In this document: in pieces, positions 17,546 to 29,114 of the stretch
Layout of the letters: the number at the start of each line of letters is the position of its first letter
How positions within the stretch are numbered: the first letter of the stretch is position 1
Assembly (NCBI RefSeq): GCF_038784515.1
Contig: NZ_CP152376.1
Coordinates: 4,712,001-4,776,000 of the forward strand
DNA: 64,000 bases
Reading direction: 5' to 3'
Origin: Rhodoferax sp. GW822-FHT02A01
GTDB lineage: Bacteria; Pseudomonadota; Gammaproteobacteria; Burkholderiales; Burkholderiaceae_C
Position numbers and translations under genes: made by a program
The notes under the pieces: generated by a model
The model's database searches: none
What the model saw: only the letters and a program-made list of their open reading frames with translations
Told to the model about the DNA's origin: nothing

Positions 17546-19693
17546 TTGAGCTTTACCCCTTCCACTCCCGCCGCTTTGAGCGCGCTCGCCCTCCAGACCT
17601 TCGAACAGGTGGTGCGCAGCTCCCCCGGCTTCAAAATCCGCAGCGGCCAGCACGCCATGGCCGAGCGCGTGGCCGAAACACTGGCCGCAGCCGACCTGGG
17701 AGACCAGGCCGCACCGGCAAAGGCCATTGCCGTGATCCAGGCCGGCACCGGTGTGGGCAAGAGCGCTGCCTACCTCAGCACAGCCGTGGCCATGGCGCTG
17801 GAGCGCAAGACCCGCGTGCTGGTGTCCACTGCCACGGTGGCCCTGCAGGAGCAACTCATCCACAAGGACCTGCCTGTGCTGGCCGCCAGCATGGACAAAC
17901 CCTTTGTGTTTGCCCTGGCCAAAGGGCGCGGACGCTATGTGTGCAAGGTCAAGCTGGACCGCCTGGCCGGCACCGGAAGCGGTGAAGAAGACCTGTTCGA
18001 GGAGGACTTCCCGGCCGTTGCTCTGTCCACCGCGTCACAAGAAGCCATCGAGGAACGGCGCATCCAGCTTTACGACCACATGGCCACACTCTTGGCTGGC
18101 AACAAATGGGACGGGGACCGCGACACCCTGGCCCAAGCCCCCGAACCCAGCGACTGGTCTGCCGTGGCCGCCGAACGCCACACCTGCACCGCGCGCCACT
18201 GCCCGCGCTACAAGGATTGCAGCTACTACAACGCGCGCACCCGCCTGGCTGAGGCGCAGGTCATCGTCGCCAACCACGACTTGGTGCTGGCAACCCTGGG
18301 CCTGAAGACCCTGCCCGATCTGGACAACTGCCTGGTGGTGTTTGACGAAGGCCACCACCTTCCTGCCGTCGCGCTAGACCAATTCTCCAGCGCCATGGAC
18401 CTGAGCAACCTGCGCTGGCTGGACAAGCTGCCACGCACCATGCAGGACGTGGCCAAGCGCCTGCATCTGCACCTGGGCGAGGACATTACCACCGTGTGCT
18501 CTCAGCTCAAGACCGTATTGACCCAAACCCAGCGCCTGGCCCTGGACCTGGTGCACGGCACGACAGAAGGCGCCGACGGCACGCTGCGGTTTGCGCATGG
18601 TGTGCTGCCGGAACCCTTGCATGAGCCCATCGCCCAGATCAGCGCGCAAGCCACTGGCCTGCAAAAGGCGCTGGAAGCGCTGGGTGTGGATGTGAAAGCC
18701 ATCGCCAAGGAAGACCCGTCCATGGCTGCGTTGTGCGCGCAGCTCTACGCCAAGCTGGGCGCGCTGGCGCCACGCCTGGCCAGCCTCAGCGGCACGGCCC
18801 AGCTGCTGCTGGAGCATGGCGAGCAGCCCCTGGCTAAATGGCTGCAGGCCGAGAGCGAAAACGGTTACCTCAACCTGAGCGCCCACGCCTGCCCCATGGT
18901 GCCGGGCGACCTGCTGCGCCAATTTCTGTGGAGCCAAGTGCGGGGTGCGGTGGTCACCTCCGCGTCGCTGACCAGTTGCGGCAGCTTTGACTACTTTTTG
19001 CAGGAGGCCGGTCTGTCCGGCAACCCCAACGTCAGCACGCTGGAAGTCTCCAGCCCTTTTGACTACACCGAACAAGGCACGCTGACCGTGGTGCACACCC
19101 GTGCCGAACCCAAGCAGGCAGATGCCTACACGGCCGAGATGGTGGAGCTGCTGATCCGCGATCTGGACGAGGTGCAGCACGGCGCGCTGGCCTTGTTCAC
19201 CTCGCGTGCCCAGATGCGCGCCGCAACCCAGGCACTGCCCACACGCCTGATGGACACCGTGCTGGTGCAGGGCAGCTTGTCGCGCACCCGCCTGCTGGCC
19301 AGCCATATGGCGCGTGTGGAAGCGGGTTTGCCCTCGGTGCTGTTCGGGTTGCAATCGTTTGGCGAAGGGCTGGACCTACCCGGCAAGCTGTGTGAAACCG
19401 TGTTCATCTGCAAGCTGCCTTTTGCGCCGCCCAGCGAACCGGTGGACGAGGCGCGCGCCGAATGGCTGCGCAAGATGGGACGTGACCCGTTCAGCGAGCT
19501 GGTGATCCCGGCCACCGCCATCAAGCTGCTGCAGTGGACCGGCCGTGCCATCCGCACCGAGGAAGACCGCGCCCAGGTGATCTGCTATGACAAACGGCTG
19601 CAATTGCAGCCGTATGGAAGAAGAATGCTGGGTGGCTTGCCACCCTACCGGCAGCTGCGGCGCCAGGGCCGCGAGGCTGCACAGCCCGTCTGA
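17546..19693 (+). CDS. dinG: DinG-type ATP-dependent DNA helicase with Fe-S cluster
   Basis: A 715-residue XPD/DinG-family superfamily 2 helicase starting at TTG 17546, 4 nt after the pseudouridine synthase. The Walker A motif is QAGTGVGKSAAYL and the DEAH-type box reads FDEGHHL. The Fe-S cysteines lie in GRYVCKVKLDRL and HTCTARHCPRYKDC. The second RecA lobe has LQSFGEGLDLPGKL and QWTGRAIRTEEDR. DinG unwinds R-loops and DNA with 5' overhangs during repair and at replication-transcription collisions. Confidence 0.94.
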   Translation: MSFTPSTPAALSALALQTFEQVVRSSPGFKIRSGQHAMAERVAETLAAADLGDQAAPAKAIAVIQAGTGVGKSAAYLSTAVAMALERKTRVLVSTATVALQEQLIHKDLPVLAASMDKPFVFALAKGRGRYVCKVKLDRLAGTGSGEEDLFEEDFPAVALSTASQEAIEERRIQLYDHMATLLAGNKWDGDRDTLAQAPEPSDWSAVAAERHTCTARHCPRYKDCSYYNARTRLAEAQVIVANHDLVLATLGLKTLPDLDNCLVVFDEGHHLPAVALDQFSSAMDLSNLRWLDKLPRTMQDVAKRLHLHLGEDITTVCSQLKTVLTQTQRLALDLVHGTTEGADGTLRFAHGVLPEPLHEPIAQISAQATGLQKALEALGVDVKAIAKEDPSMAALCAQLYAKLGALAPRLASLSGTAQLLLEHGEQPLAKWLQAESENGYLNLSAHACPMVPGDLLRQFLWSQVRGAVVTSASLTSCGSFDYFLQEAGLSGNPNVSTLEVSSPFDYTEQGTLTVVHTRAEPKQADAYTAEMVELLIRDLDEVQHGALALFTSRAQMRAATQALPTRLMDTVLVQGSLSRTRLLASHMARVEAGLPSVLFGLQSFGEGLDLPGKLCETVFICKLPFAPPSEPVDEARAEWLRKMGRDPFSELVIPATAIKLLQWTGRAIRTEEDRAQVICYDKRLQLQPYGRRMLGGLPPYRQLRRQGREAAQPV

Positions 19694-19695
19694 AA

Positions 19696-20703
19696 TCAGG
19701 CGCTGAGCGACGCTTCGAATTCAGCCCGGATGGCCTGCAATTGCTCGGGCGTGAGGCGGTTGCCATACTGCGATACCACCTGTCCTGCCGCACGGTTGGC
19801 CAACGCCGCTGCCTGCGCGTGGCTGTGGCCGTGGGTGACCGCGAAGAGGAAGGCACCCGCAAACATGTCGCCAGCGCCATTGGTATCGATGGCCTGAACC
19901 TTGACCGCGGGCACTTCGGTCTGCTGCGCACCTTCGATCACCAGGCAGCCCTTGGCGCTGCGGGTCAGGCAGACGACCTTGGCGAGCTTGGACATATGGG
20001 TGACGATGGTGGGCAGGTCCTTGCTGCCGCACCAGACCTGCGCCTCTTCCTCGTTGCAGAACAGGTAGTCCAGATCGCTGCCGACCATGGCTTCCAGACC
20101 GGGACGGCAGAAGTTGATCATGGTCATGTCGCTCAGGGTGGTAGCCAGTTTGACGCCCGCTTCCTTGGCAATGGCACGCCCCTTGAGGGCGGCGTCCAGC
20201 CCGGTGGGCGAGGCGGACAGATAGCCTTCCATGTAATAGACCTTGGACTTGGCAATGTCCTTGGCATGCAAGGAGGTCTGATCGATGTCTGCCGTTGCTC
20301 CCAGGAAGGTGCTCATGCTGCGCTCGGCATCGGGCGTCACCATCACCATGCAGATGCCGGTCTGCCCCTCGGGAAACGGCATATGCGAGAGATTGGTGGC
20401 GACACCATTGGCCAGCAGGTCCTGGTGGTAGAAGGCCCCCAGTTCATCATCGGCCACACGGCAGGAATAGAAGGCCTTGCCCCCCAGCTGCGCCACGGCC
20501 ACCACGGTGTTGCCGGCCGAGCCGCCACCCGTGCGACGGCTGTGCAGCCCCTGCACACCCGCCAGCAGATGGGCGCGGCGCTCGGCATCGATGAGCGTCA
20601 TGTGCCGCTTCTCCACGCCCAGGGCCTGCAGTTGCGCGTCAGTGACTTCGTATTCGGAGTCCACCAGCGCGTTGCCAATGGCGTAAAGATCGTAATGGGA
20701 CAT
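19696..20703 (-). CDS. PfkB-family sugar/nucleoside kinase (adenosine kinase-like)
   Basis: A 335-residue ribokinase-fold protein. It has the N-terminal GGSAGNTVVAVAQLGG motif and the C-terminal signature IDTNGAGDMFAGAFLFA, in which the Asp is the catalytic base. Proteobacterial proteins of this layout (MSHYDLYAIGNALVDSEYEV start) are usually annotated as adenosine kinases. Adenosine phosphorylation is therefore likely but not proven by sequence alone. It converges on dinG with a 2-nt gap. Confidence 0.88.
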   Translation of the reverse strand: MSHYDLYAIGNALVDSEYEVTDAQLQALGVEKRHMTLIDAERRAHLLAGVQGLHSRRTGGGSAGNTVVAVAQLGGKAFYSCRVADDELGAFYHQDLLANGVATNLSHMPFPEGQTGICMVMVTPDAERSMSTFLGATADIDQTSLHAKDIAKSKVYYMEGYLSASPTGLDAALKGRAIAKEAGVKLATTLSDMTMINFCRPGLEAMVGSDLDYLFCNEEEAQVWCGSKDLPTIVTHMSKLAKVVCLTRSAKGCLVIEGAQQTEVPAVKVQAIDTNGAGDMFAGAFLFAVTHGHSHAQAAALANRAAGQVVSQYGNRLTPEQLQAIRAEFEASLSA

Positions 20704-20729
20704 GGGTTTCCGGAGGTAGCAGGTTGAAG

Positions 20730-21506
20730 CTATTGTTCGACGAAGGCACGCTCAACGACAAAGTCGCCGGGCGATGTGGTGCTGCCTTCGGCATAGCCAC
20801 GCTTTTCCAGAATGACTTTCAAGTCCTTGAGCAAACCGGGGGAGCCGCAGATCATGACGCGGTCATTTGCGGGGTCAAGTTTGGGCAGACCCAGATCCGC
20901 CTGCATCTTGCCGGACTCGATCAGGTCGGTGATGCGGCCCTGGTTGCGGAAGGGCTCACGGGTCACCGTGGGGTAGTACAGCATCTGCTCGCGCACCATG
21001 TCGCCCAGGAACTCGTGGTCGGGCAGCTCGTTGGTGAGGTAGTCGTAATAGGCCAGTTCCTTCACTTCGCGCACGCCATGGACCACGATGACCTTCTCGA
21101 AGCGCTCGTAGGTGGCCGGATCGCGCGCCACGCTCAGAAACGGCGCCAAGCCGGTGCCGCTGCCCAGCAGATACAGGTTCTTGCCCGGCAGCAGGTAGTC
21201 GATCAACAGGGTACCCGTGGGCTTCTTGCCGACCACGATCTTGTCACCCACCTTGATGTGTTGCAGCTGGGAGGTCAGCGGGCCGTCCTGCACCTTGATG
21301 CTGAGGAACTCCAGATGCTCTTCGTAATTGGCGCTGACGATGCTGTAGGCGCGCAGCAGCGGCTTGCCGTTGGGTTGGCGCAGGCCGATCATGGTGAAGT
21401 GGCCGTTGGAAAACCGCAATGCGGGGTCACGGGTGGTGGTGAAGCTGAACAAGCGGTCTGTCCAGTGGTGTACGCTTAATACGGTTTCTTCCAGAAATGC
21501 ACTCAT
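20730..21506 (-). CDS. fpr: Ferredoxin/flavodoxin--NADP+ reductase
   Basis: 258 residues from the ATG at 21506 (MSAFLEETVLSVHHW); the longer frame to 21629 adds residues without family character. It has the FAD-binding RAYSIVSANYEEHLEF, the pyrophosphate site and LLGSGTGLAPFLSVARDP for NADPH. It ends VVERAFVEQ, the short tail typical of bacterial Fpr. It moves electrons between NADPH and ferredoxin or flavodoxin in oxidative-stress defence and Fe-S assembly. It ends 26 nt before the PfkB gene and starts 116 nt from the divergent thioredoxin-like gene. Confidence 0.93.
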   Translation of the reverse strand: MSAFLEETVLSVHHWTDRLFSFTTTRDPALRFSNGHFTMIGLRQPNGKPLLRAYSIVSANYEEHLEFLSIKVQDGPLTSQLQHIKVGDKIVVGKKPTGTLLIDYLLPGKNLYLLGSGTGLAPFLSVARDPATYERFEKVIVVHGVREVKELAYYDYLTNELPDHEFLGDMVREQMLYYPTVTREPFRNQGRITDLIESGKMQADLGLPKLDPANDRVMICGSPGLLKDLKVILEKRGYAEGSTTSPGDFVVERAFVEQ

Positions 21507-21622
21507 GGGGGCCTTGTGGTGGGTCAAAGTTGCGTTGCAGCAAACCCTATAGTGTAAAAGGTTGGCCTGCCACAATCCGGCATATCCATAGCTCCAGAAC
21601 TTATAAGCAGTCCTTTTGCGCC

Positions 21623-21988
21623 ATGTCAAACCCAGAAAACCCGTCTTCCGCCCCCTTGCTGGTGGCCTGTTTGTGCGCTCAGTGGTGTGGTACCTGCAAC
21701 GAGTACGCCCCCTTGTTTGAGCGTCTGCAGGGGGAATTCCCTGGTGCCACGTTCCGCTGGATTGATATCGAAGACGAATCGGACCTGGTCGACCCCATCG
21801 AAGTAGAGAACTTCCCCACCATTCTGATTGCCACGGGCGGGCAGGCCCGCTTTTTTGGCACTGTGACGCCCCACCTGGAGACGTTGCGGCGGCTGATTCA
21901 GTCCCACCTGGGCAATACTGGGCTCAGCCGCTTGCCTGCCGAAGTGCAGGCCATCACGCAGCGCATCAGCATGCAGCGGGCTGCCTGA
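21623..21988 (+). CDS. Thioredoxin-like protein with WCGTC site
   Basis: From the ATG at 21623 (MSNPENPSSAP) the protein has 121 residues; the upstream extension would overlap the divergent fpr start. It has a thioredoxin fold with the active site AQWCGTCNEYAPLFERL and the cis-Pro segment VENFPTILIATGG. There is no signal peptide, so it should be cytoplasmic. WCGTC is rarer than WCGPC and suggests altered redox potential. The partner is unknown. Confidence 0.87.
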   Translation: MSNPENPSSAPLLVACLCAQWCGTCNEYAPLFERLQGEFPGATFRWIDIEDESDLVDPIEVENFPTILIATGGQARFFGTVTPHLETLRRLIQSHLGNTGLSRLPAEVQAITQRISMQRAA

Positions 21989-22012
21989 CCCACCTCAGGC
22001 GAGCCGGGCAGA

Positions 22013-22639
22013 TCAGGCTGTCGCGCTCAGTGTGCTGGTGGTGCTGTTGCCGGACTGCTGCAGGCTGGCGCTGATCTGCTCATAGAGCTTTTGTGCCAGC
22101 TTGGCCACTTCCGAGTTGCTGGAGCTTCCTGAGCTGCCAGAAGAATCCGAGGAGTTTGCGCCTTGCGCCAGTTCCTTGAGCATGCCAGCCAGCCGCTCCA
22201 TGGAGGACACCGTACCGTCCTGGTTGACGTCCAATGGATCGTAGGTCGTGCTACTGGAGATGCTGGAGGTTGACTGCGTTCCACCTGTTCCGCCAGCGCC
22301 GCTTGACCGCGCTGGTTGGCCGTCCTGCGCGTGCGACTGGGCGAAATCCATGGTGGTGGGTGGTGGCAGGAGGTCCTTCATGCCCTGACCCAATTCGTCA
22401 CTGGACAGGCTGCCGTCACCATTGGTGTCCATCTTGGTGAACAGCTGCTTGCTGTCACCCAGACTGGTCCCGGTCTTCTGGCTGATGTCGCTCAGCATGG
22501 CGCTGAGTTCGCTCTGGTCCACACTGCCGCTGCCATCCGTATCCACTTTGGCAAACATTTTTGCCTGGTGCTGACTACGCTGCGCGCTGGGTGTGGCCCA
22601 TGCATTGCCGGAGCTGCTGACTCCCCCGATTGTGCTCAT
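22013..22639 (-). CDS. EF-hand calcium-binding protein
   Basis: 208 residues from the ATG at 22639, which has an AAAGGA RBS. There are three EF-hand loops: DTDGSGSVDQSE (about residues 35-46), DTNGDGSLSSDE (about 71-82) and DVNQDGTVSSME (about 138-149). Long Ser/Gly/Thr linkers separate them, and the C-terminus is rich in Ser and Gln. I see no signal peptide, so it is either cytoplasmic or exported by a leaderless route. Function is unknown; calcium binding is well supported by the loop residues. It diverges from an OmpR-type two-component operon, with a symmetric element between them. Confidence 0.88.
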   Translation of the reverse strand: MSTIGGVSSSGNAWATPSAQRSQHQAKMFAKVDTDGSGSVDQSELSAMLSDISQKTGTSLGDSKQLFTKMDTNGDGSLSSDELGQGMKDLLPPPTTMDFAQSHAQDGQPARSSGAGGTGGTQSTSSISSSTTYDPLDVNQDGTVSSMERLAGMLKELAQGANSSDSSGSSGSSSNSEVAKLAQKLYEQISASLQQSGNSTTSTLSATA

Positions 22640-22745
22640 GGTCAATTCCTTTACTGCTGGTGAATGAAGATGTCACCCGTTGCATACAGGGCCCGAGCGA
22701 CCACTCCATTCTTGGCGGCGCAGGTAAGCTGGTCTTTTCAAATTG

Positions 22746-22761
22746 GTATCAAAGCTGATAC
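22746..22761. promoter_or_regulatory. Inverted repeat between EF-hand gene and two-component operon
   Basis: GTATCA and TGATAC are perfectly symmetric around AAGC, in the 223-nt gap between the divergent EF-hand and response-regulator genes. It lies about 100 nt upstream of both starts, so it could serve either promoter. The binder is unknown; autoregulation by the OmpR-type regulator is possible, although that family more often uses direct repeats. Confidence 0.4.
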
Positions 22762-22862
22762 AAAACTGCAAAAGAAGCCCGTTACAGTACCGGTTTCCCG
22801 TGGCAATTCAGCGCTTATGCCCGGGACCTTGTTTCTAAACTTGTCTCTGCACAAGGGACGCC

Positions 22863-23600
22863 ATGACTGCAAAAACCTCCATCCTTCTGGTCGACGACGA
22901 CGCCGAGATCACCGAGCTGTTGGGTGAATACCTCACCCGATTCAACTACGAGGTACATTGCGCCAGCGACGGGCCAAGCATGCGCGAGCAGTTGAGGCGC
23001 CACAACGTGGACTTGGTGGTGTTGGACATCATGTTGCCCGGCGCGGACGGCCTGATGCTGGCACGGGAGATCCGCCGCCAGACCCGCACGCCCATCATCA
23101 TGCTGACGGCCCGCACCTCCACCCTGGACCGTATCCTGGGTCTGGAAAACGGTGCGGACGACTACATGAGCAAACCCTTCGAACCCCGCGAACTGGTTGC
23201 GCGCATCCAGTCCGTTCTGCGGCGCTCGCAAGGCCCGCAACCGGAGGAGGCCGTGGCGTCCAGCGAAGTGGTGGTATTTGATGGCTGGGAACTGCACCGC
23301 AATCTGCGCACCCTGGTCTCCCCCACCGGCCTGGTGGTGGCCTTGTCCAATGCGGAGTTCCGCCTGCTCAACACCTTTCTTTCAACACCACGCAGACTGC
23401 TCAGCCGAGACCAGTTGATGGAGCAGGCCCGTGGCCGGGCCATGGACGCGTTTGAGCGCAGCATCGATCTGCTGGTGTCGCGTCTGCGCCATAAGCTGGC
23501 CGACGATTCCCGCGAGGTCTCGATGATCAAGACCATACGCGGTGCGGGCTATATGTTCAACGTGCAGTCCGTGCAGGGAAGGGTCGCGTGGCGCGCTTGA
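22863..23600 (+). CDS. OmpR/PhoB-family response regulator
   Basis: A 245-residue regulator. The receiver domain (1-120) has the acidic pocket DDD and phospho-acceptor Asp55 in LVVLDIMLPG, plus the conserved Lys in YMSKPF. A winged-helix DNA-binding domain follows (about 140-240, with LSRDQLMEQARG and DLLVSRLRHKL). It is the partner of the histidine kinase whose GTG start overlaps its 3' end by 13 nt. Stimulus and targets are unknown. Confidence 0.93.
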   Translation: MTAKTSILLVDDDAEITELLGEYLTRFNYEVHCASDGPSMREQLRRHNVDLVVLDIMLPGADGLMLAREIRRQTRTPIIMLTARTSTLDRILGLENGADDYMSKPFEPRELVARIQSVLRRSQGPQPEEAVASSEVVVFDGWELHRNLRTLVSPTGLVVALSNAEFRLLNTFLSTPRRLLSRDQLMEQARGRAMDAFERSIDLLVSRLRHKLADDSREVSMIKTIRGAGYMFNVQSVQGRVAWRA

Positions 23601-24670
23601 TGCCCCTGCTGCGCAGGACTGCGCAAGTCCTGCAAAGATGGCTCCCCGACAGCTTGTTCGGAAGATTGGCACTTCTGCTGAGCGTAGTGGCCATTGCCAG
23701 CCATGTACTGGCGCTTTCCCTGCTCTTCGAATTCCGCCCCGAGCCATGGGGTGGCGTGCATCCGCCACCACACCCTATGCCCCCTCCCCCGCACGGTTCG
23801 CCGCTGCAAGGCATGCTGATGGACATCAGCGTGCGCCTGAGCGCGGTGTTGCTGGCGGCCTGGGTAGGTGCACGCTGGCTGGCGGCCCCCATGCATCGGC
23901 TGGCGCAGGCCACACGCGAATTGGCCGGCAATATCCATCGCGCGCCCATCACACCGCAAGGAACCCGCGAATGCCGGGAGGCCACCAGCATGATCAATCA
24001 GCTGCAGGCGCATATATGCACCCAGTTGGAAGAACGTGACCAGTTTGTTGCCGCCGTGTCGCATGACTTGCGCACACCGCTAACCCGGCTGGCGCTGCGT
24101 GTGGAGTCCCTGAACAACGAGCACGACCGACAGCGTCTGGGCAGGGACATTGCCGAGATGGACCAGATGATCCGCGCCACATTGGACTATCTGCGCGGCG
24201 CGGCTGAGGCGGAACCCTGGGTGGAGCTGGACCTGCGCTCCCTGGTGGAAAGCCAGGTACACGATAGCCAGGATTGCGGTGATGCCGTTGCGATGGTGCA
24301 GACCACCGCCGAGCAGCATTACGCGCTGCCTATCAAGGCCCAAGTCTCCGCCATACGCCGAAGCATTGCCAATGTCATGGACAACGCCGTGCGTTACGGC
24401 GGAGGCGCCGAAATCATCCTGCAACGCATTGGCTCCGAGGTGAGCCTGTGCATCTGCGACCGCGGCCCTGGCATACCGCCCGAGGCCCTGGACAAGGTTT
24501 TGCTGCCCTTCTACCGAGTGGAGTCCTCACGCAACCGCCACACCGGGGGTGTGGGACTGGGCCTAGCCACAGCAAACGACATTGTCAAACGCCATGGCGG
24601 TACGTTCGCACTCAGCAACCGATCCGGCGGCGGCCTGCAGGTGGAAATGCGCTTTCCCGCAACGACCTGA
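23588..24670 (+). CDS. Sensor histidine kinase with short His/Pro-rich periplasmic loop
   Basis: A 360-residue inner-membrane kinase from GTG 23588, which has an AGGGAAGGG RBS; an ATG at 23600 (TGATG overlap) is an alternative start. Two membrane helices (about 25-47 and 80-95) enclose only about 30 periplasmic residues, including HPPPHPMPPPPHG (58-70). A HAMP-like linker follows, then the H box VSHDLRTPLTRLALRV (His159), the N box NVMDNAVRYGG and the DRGPGIPPE and GLGLATA ATP-binding boxes. There is no folded sensor domain; the His/Met/Pro loop could bind a metal. Confidence 0.92.
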   Translation: MARLMPLLRRTAQVLQRWLPDSLFGRLALLLSVVAIASHVLALSLLFEFRPEPWGGVHPPPHPMPPPPHGSPLQGMLMDISVRLSAVLLAAWVGARWLAAPMHRLAQATRELAGNIHRAPITPQGTRECREATSMINQLQAHICTQLEERDQFVAAVSHDLRTPLTRLALRVESLNNEHDRQRLGRDIAEMDQMIRATLDYLRGAAEAEPWVELDLRSLVESQVHDSQDCGDAVAMVQTTAEQHYALPIKAQVSAIRRSIANVMDNAVRYGGGAEIILQRIGSEVSLCICDRGPGIPPEALDKVLLPFYRVESSRNRHTGGVGLGLATANDIVKRHGGTFALSNRSGGGLQVEMRFPATT

Positions 24671-24688
24671 ACAGCGCCCCAACCGGGC

Positions 24689-26212
24689 TCAGTTGGCAAC
24701 CAGGTTCTTGTATACGCCGCAGCCCAAATAGATATCGTCGACAGCCGTCACGTAAGACATCTTGGTCTGCACGGTACCCGTTGTGGGGTTCGTAATGTTG
24801 TACTCCACCCATCCAGGCTCGTAATTGGCCTGGGCCATGATGGTTTGCAGCAAACCTTCGCCATCGATACCGGCAATGTCCTGCACCCGCGTGCCGACCT
24901 TGGATGGATTGCCGCCAAAGGCCAGGTAGGTACCGTGCTCATCCAGAGCAAAGACGTACATGTCCCGGTCATGAAACCCTTTGGATGGCTCCGTCAGGTC
25001 GCGCAGGAAGCTGTCCCTGCTGCCACTGCGCCTGTGCGCCACAGCGCGCTGCACCAGCGCAACCGCCTCTTCAGGTGAGCCTTGAATCAGCTTGAACATG
25101 GCTACCGAATCCACCAGCGTAGTGGCGCGACGGCGCATGTCTTCGGCCTTTTCCACCGCATGACCAACCATCTGTGCGTTGCGCTGCGTGATCTCGTCAA
25201 GCTGGCGCACTGCAGCCGTGATCTCGCTCAGACCAGAACTCTGCTCGGCGCTGGAATTGGAGATCTGCGACATGCTGCCGGCCACTTCGCGGATGCCCGC
25301 CACCATGCCCTTGATGGTGGAACCGGCTGCATGGATCTTCTGCACGCTGGCCGCAATCTGCGCGGAAGAGGCTCCGATCAACTCGCGGATTTCCTTGGAA
25401 GAGGCGGCTGAACGCTGTGCCAGTGAACGCACTTCGGTAGCTACCACGGCAAAGCCGCGTCCCGACTCGCCTGCGCGTGCGGCCTCCACCGCCGCGTTGA
25501 GCGCCAGGATATTGGTCTGAAAAGCCAGACCATCGATCACACCCACAATTTCATCCATGCGCTTGGCGCTGGCCTGAATCGCCTCCACGGAAACGACGGC
25601 CTCCTCCATGGCGCTGGCGCCACCTACTGCCGCATCCCGCACTTCGCTGGCATGGCCGTTGGCGCTGACTGCCGTCCCCGCATTGACTTGCACTGCAGAG
25701 GCCAGCTCCTGCACGCTGGCGGATGTTTGCTCCAGATTGGCCGCCTGCTGTTCTGTGCGATCCGACAGATCACGGCTGTCACGCTCCAGGCTCTGCCCGG
25801 CATAGGCTACAAAGGCGGCATTTCCGCGCACATTGGCCACCATGGCAGACACTGTCCGTCCCAGTTGACCAACCACCGTCAAAACGCTCCCCAATTCGTC
25901 TTTGCTGCGGCTCACCACAGGCTGGCGCAGATCGCCGGCAACCATGCGATCCACATACTGCACCATCTGCGCGATGTCCTGCGTCACGCTGACGTAGCAA
26001 GCCACCAGGACATACACCAAAGCCGCGGCGTCCACGATGCAGAGCCCCATGACAACCTGAAAAGCGTCCTTGGGTTCTGTGCCGACGAAAAATGCCCAGA
26101 GCACAACCAGGATGGGCATGGCGGAAAGAAAACCGATCAATGCAATCTTGCGGGAGAACGTCAACCGTCGCAGCACCGCGACGCCAAGCCCTAACACACC
26201 ATTTGTTTGCAT
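24689..26212 (-). CDS. Methyl-accepting chemotaxis protein with C-terminal Cache-like domain
   Basis: A 507-residue chemoreceptor. Two close membrane helices (about 23-43 and 51-75) leave only a tiny periplasmic loop. A HAMP-like region ([18 protein letters not shown]) and the methylation/signalling hairpin follow (about 200-370, tip [20 protein letters not shown]). After that, about 110 residues form a Cache/PAS-like domain ([53 protein letters not shown]). Such single-Cache domains are normally periplasmic; here one follows the signalling hairpin and should face the cytoplasm. Confidence 0.9.
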   Translation of the reverse strand: MQTNGVLGLGVAVLRRLTFSRKIALIGFLSAMPILVVLWAFFVGTEPKDAFQVVMGLCIVDAAALVYVLVACYVSVTQDIAQMVQYVDRMVAGDLRQPVVSRSKDELGSVLTVVGQLGRTVSAMVANVRGNAAFVAYAGQSLERDSRDLSDRTEQQAANLEQTSASVQELASAVQVNAGTAVSANGHASEVRDAAVGGASAMEEAVVSVEAIQASAKRMDEIVGVIDGLAFQTNILALNAAVEAARAGESGRGFAVVATEVRSLAQRSAASSKEIRELIGASSAQIAASVQKIHAAGSTIKGMVAGIREVAGSMSQISNSSAEQSSGLSEITAAVRQLDEITQRNAQMVGHAVEKAEDMRRRATTLVDSVAMFKLIQGSPEEAVALVQRAVAHRRSGSRDSFLRDLTEPSKGFHDRDMYVFALDEHGTYLAFGGNPSKVGTRVQDIAGIDGEGLLQTIMAQANYEPGWVEYNITNPTTGTVQTKMSYVTAVDDIYLGCGVYKNLVAN

Positions 26213-26371
26213 CGTATTTTTTCCCTTATCTCCGACCCGTCATCCACGAACCCGTCAACCGGACCTGCGTGAACCAACGTGCCAGATGCTCGATGCGCGT
26301 AATGTACTTGCATGACGGACGTGTGAACACCCGAGAACACCCTCAAATGTTGGCTAAATCGCAAATAAAAA

Positions 26372-26393
26372 AACGGGGCTGTAAGGCCCCGTT
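26372..26393 (-). terminator. Rho-independent terminator of alaS
   Basis: AACGGGGC and GCCCCGTT form a perfect 8-bp stem around TGTAAG. On the minus strand the stem is followed directly by a run of T (the A-run at 26367-26373). It sits 24 nt beyond the alaS stop. Confidence 0.88.
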
Positions 26394-26416
26394 AAGTCAC
26401 ACGCCCCGGCAGGGTA

Positions 26417-29041
<2,625 letters not shown>

Positions 29042-29114
29042 GTCGGGCTTCTCGGGGCAGGTTCAAAAAGATTAGCCGCGTATTATCGCCCGCCGCGGCC
29101 CCAGCGGTGCCCGC

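Noticed and set aside
21983..22000. GCCTGA/TCAGGC hairpin at the end of the thioredoxin-like gene
   Set aside because: It overlaps the stop codon and lacks a T tract; a weak candidate at best.
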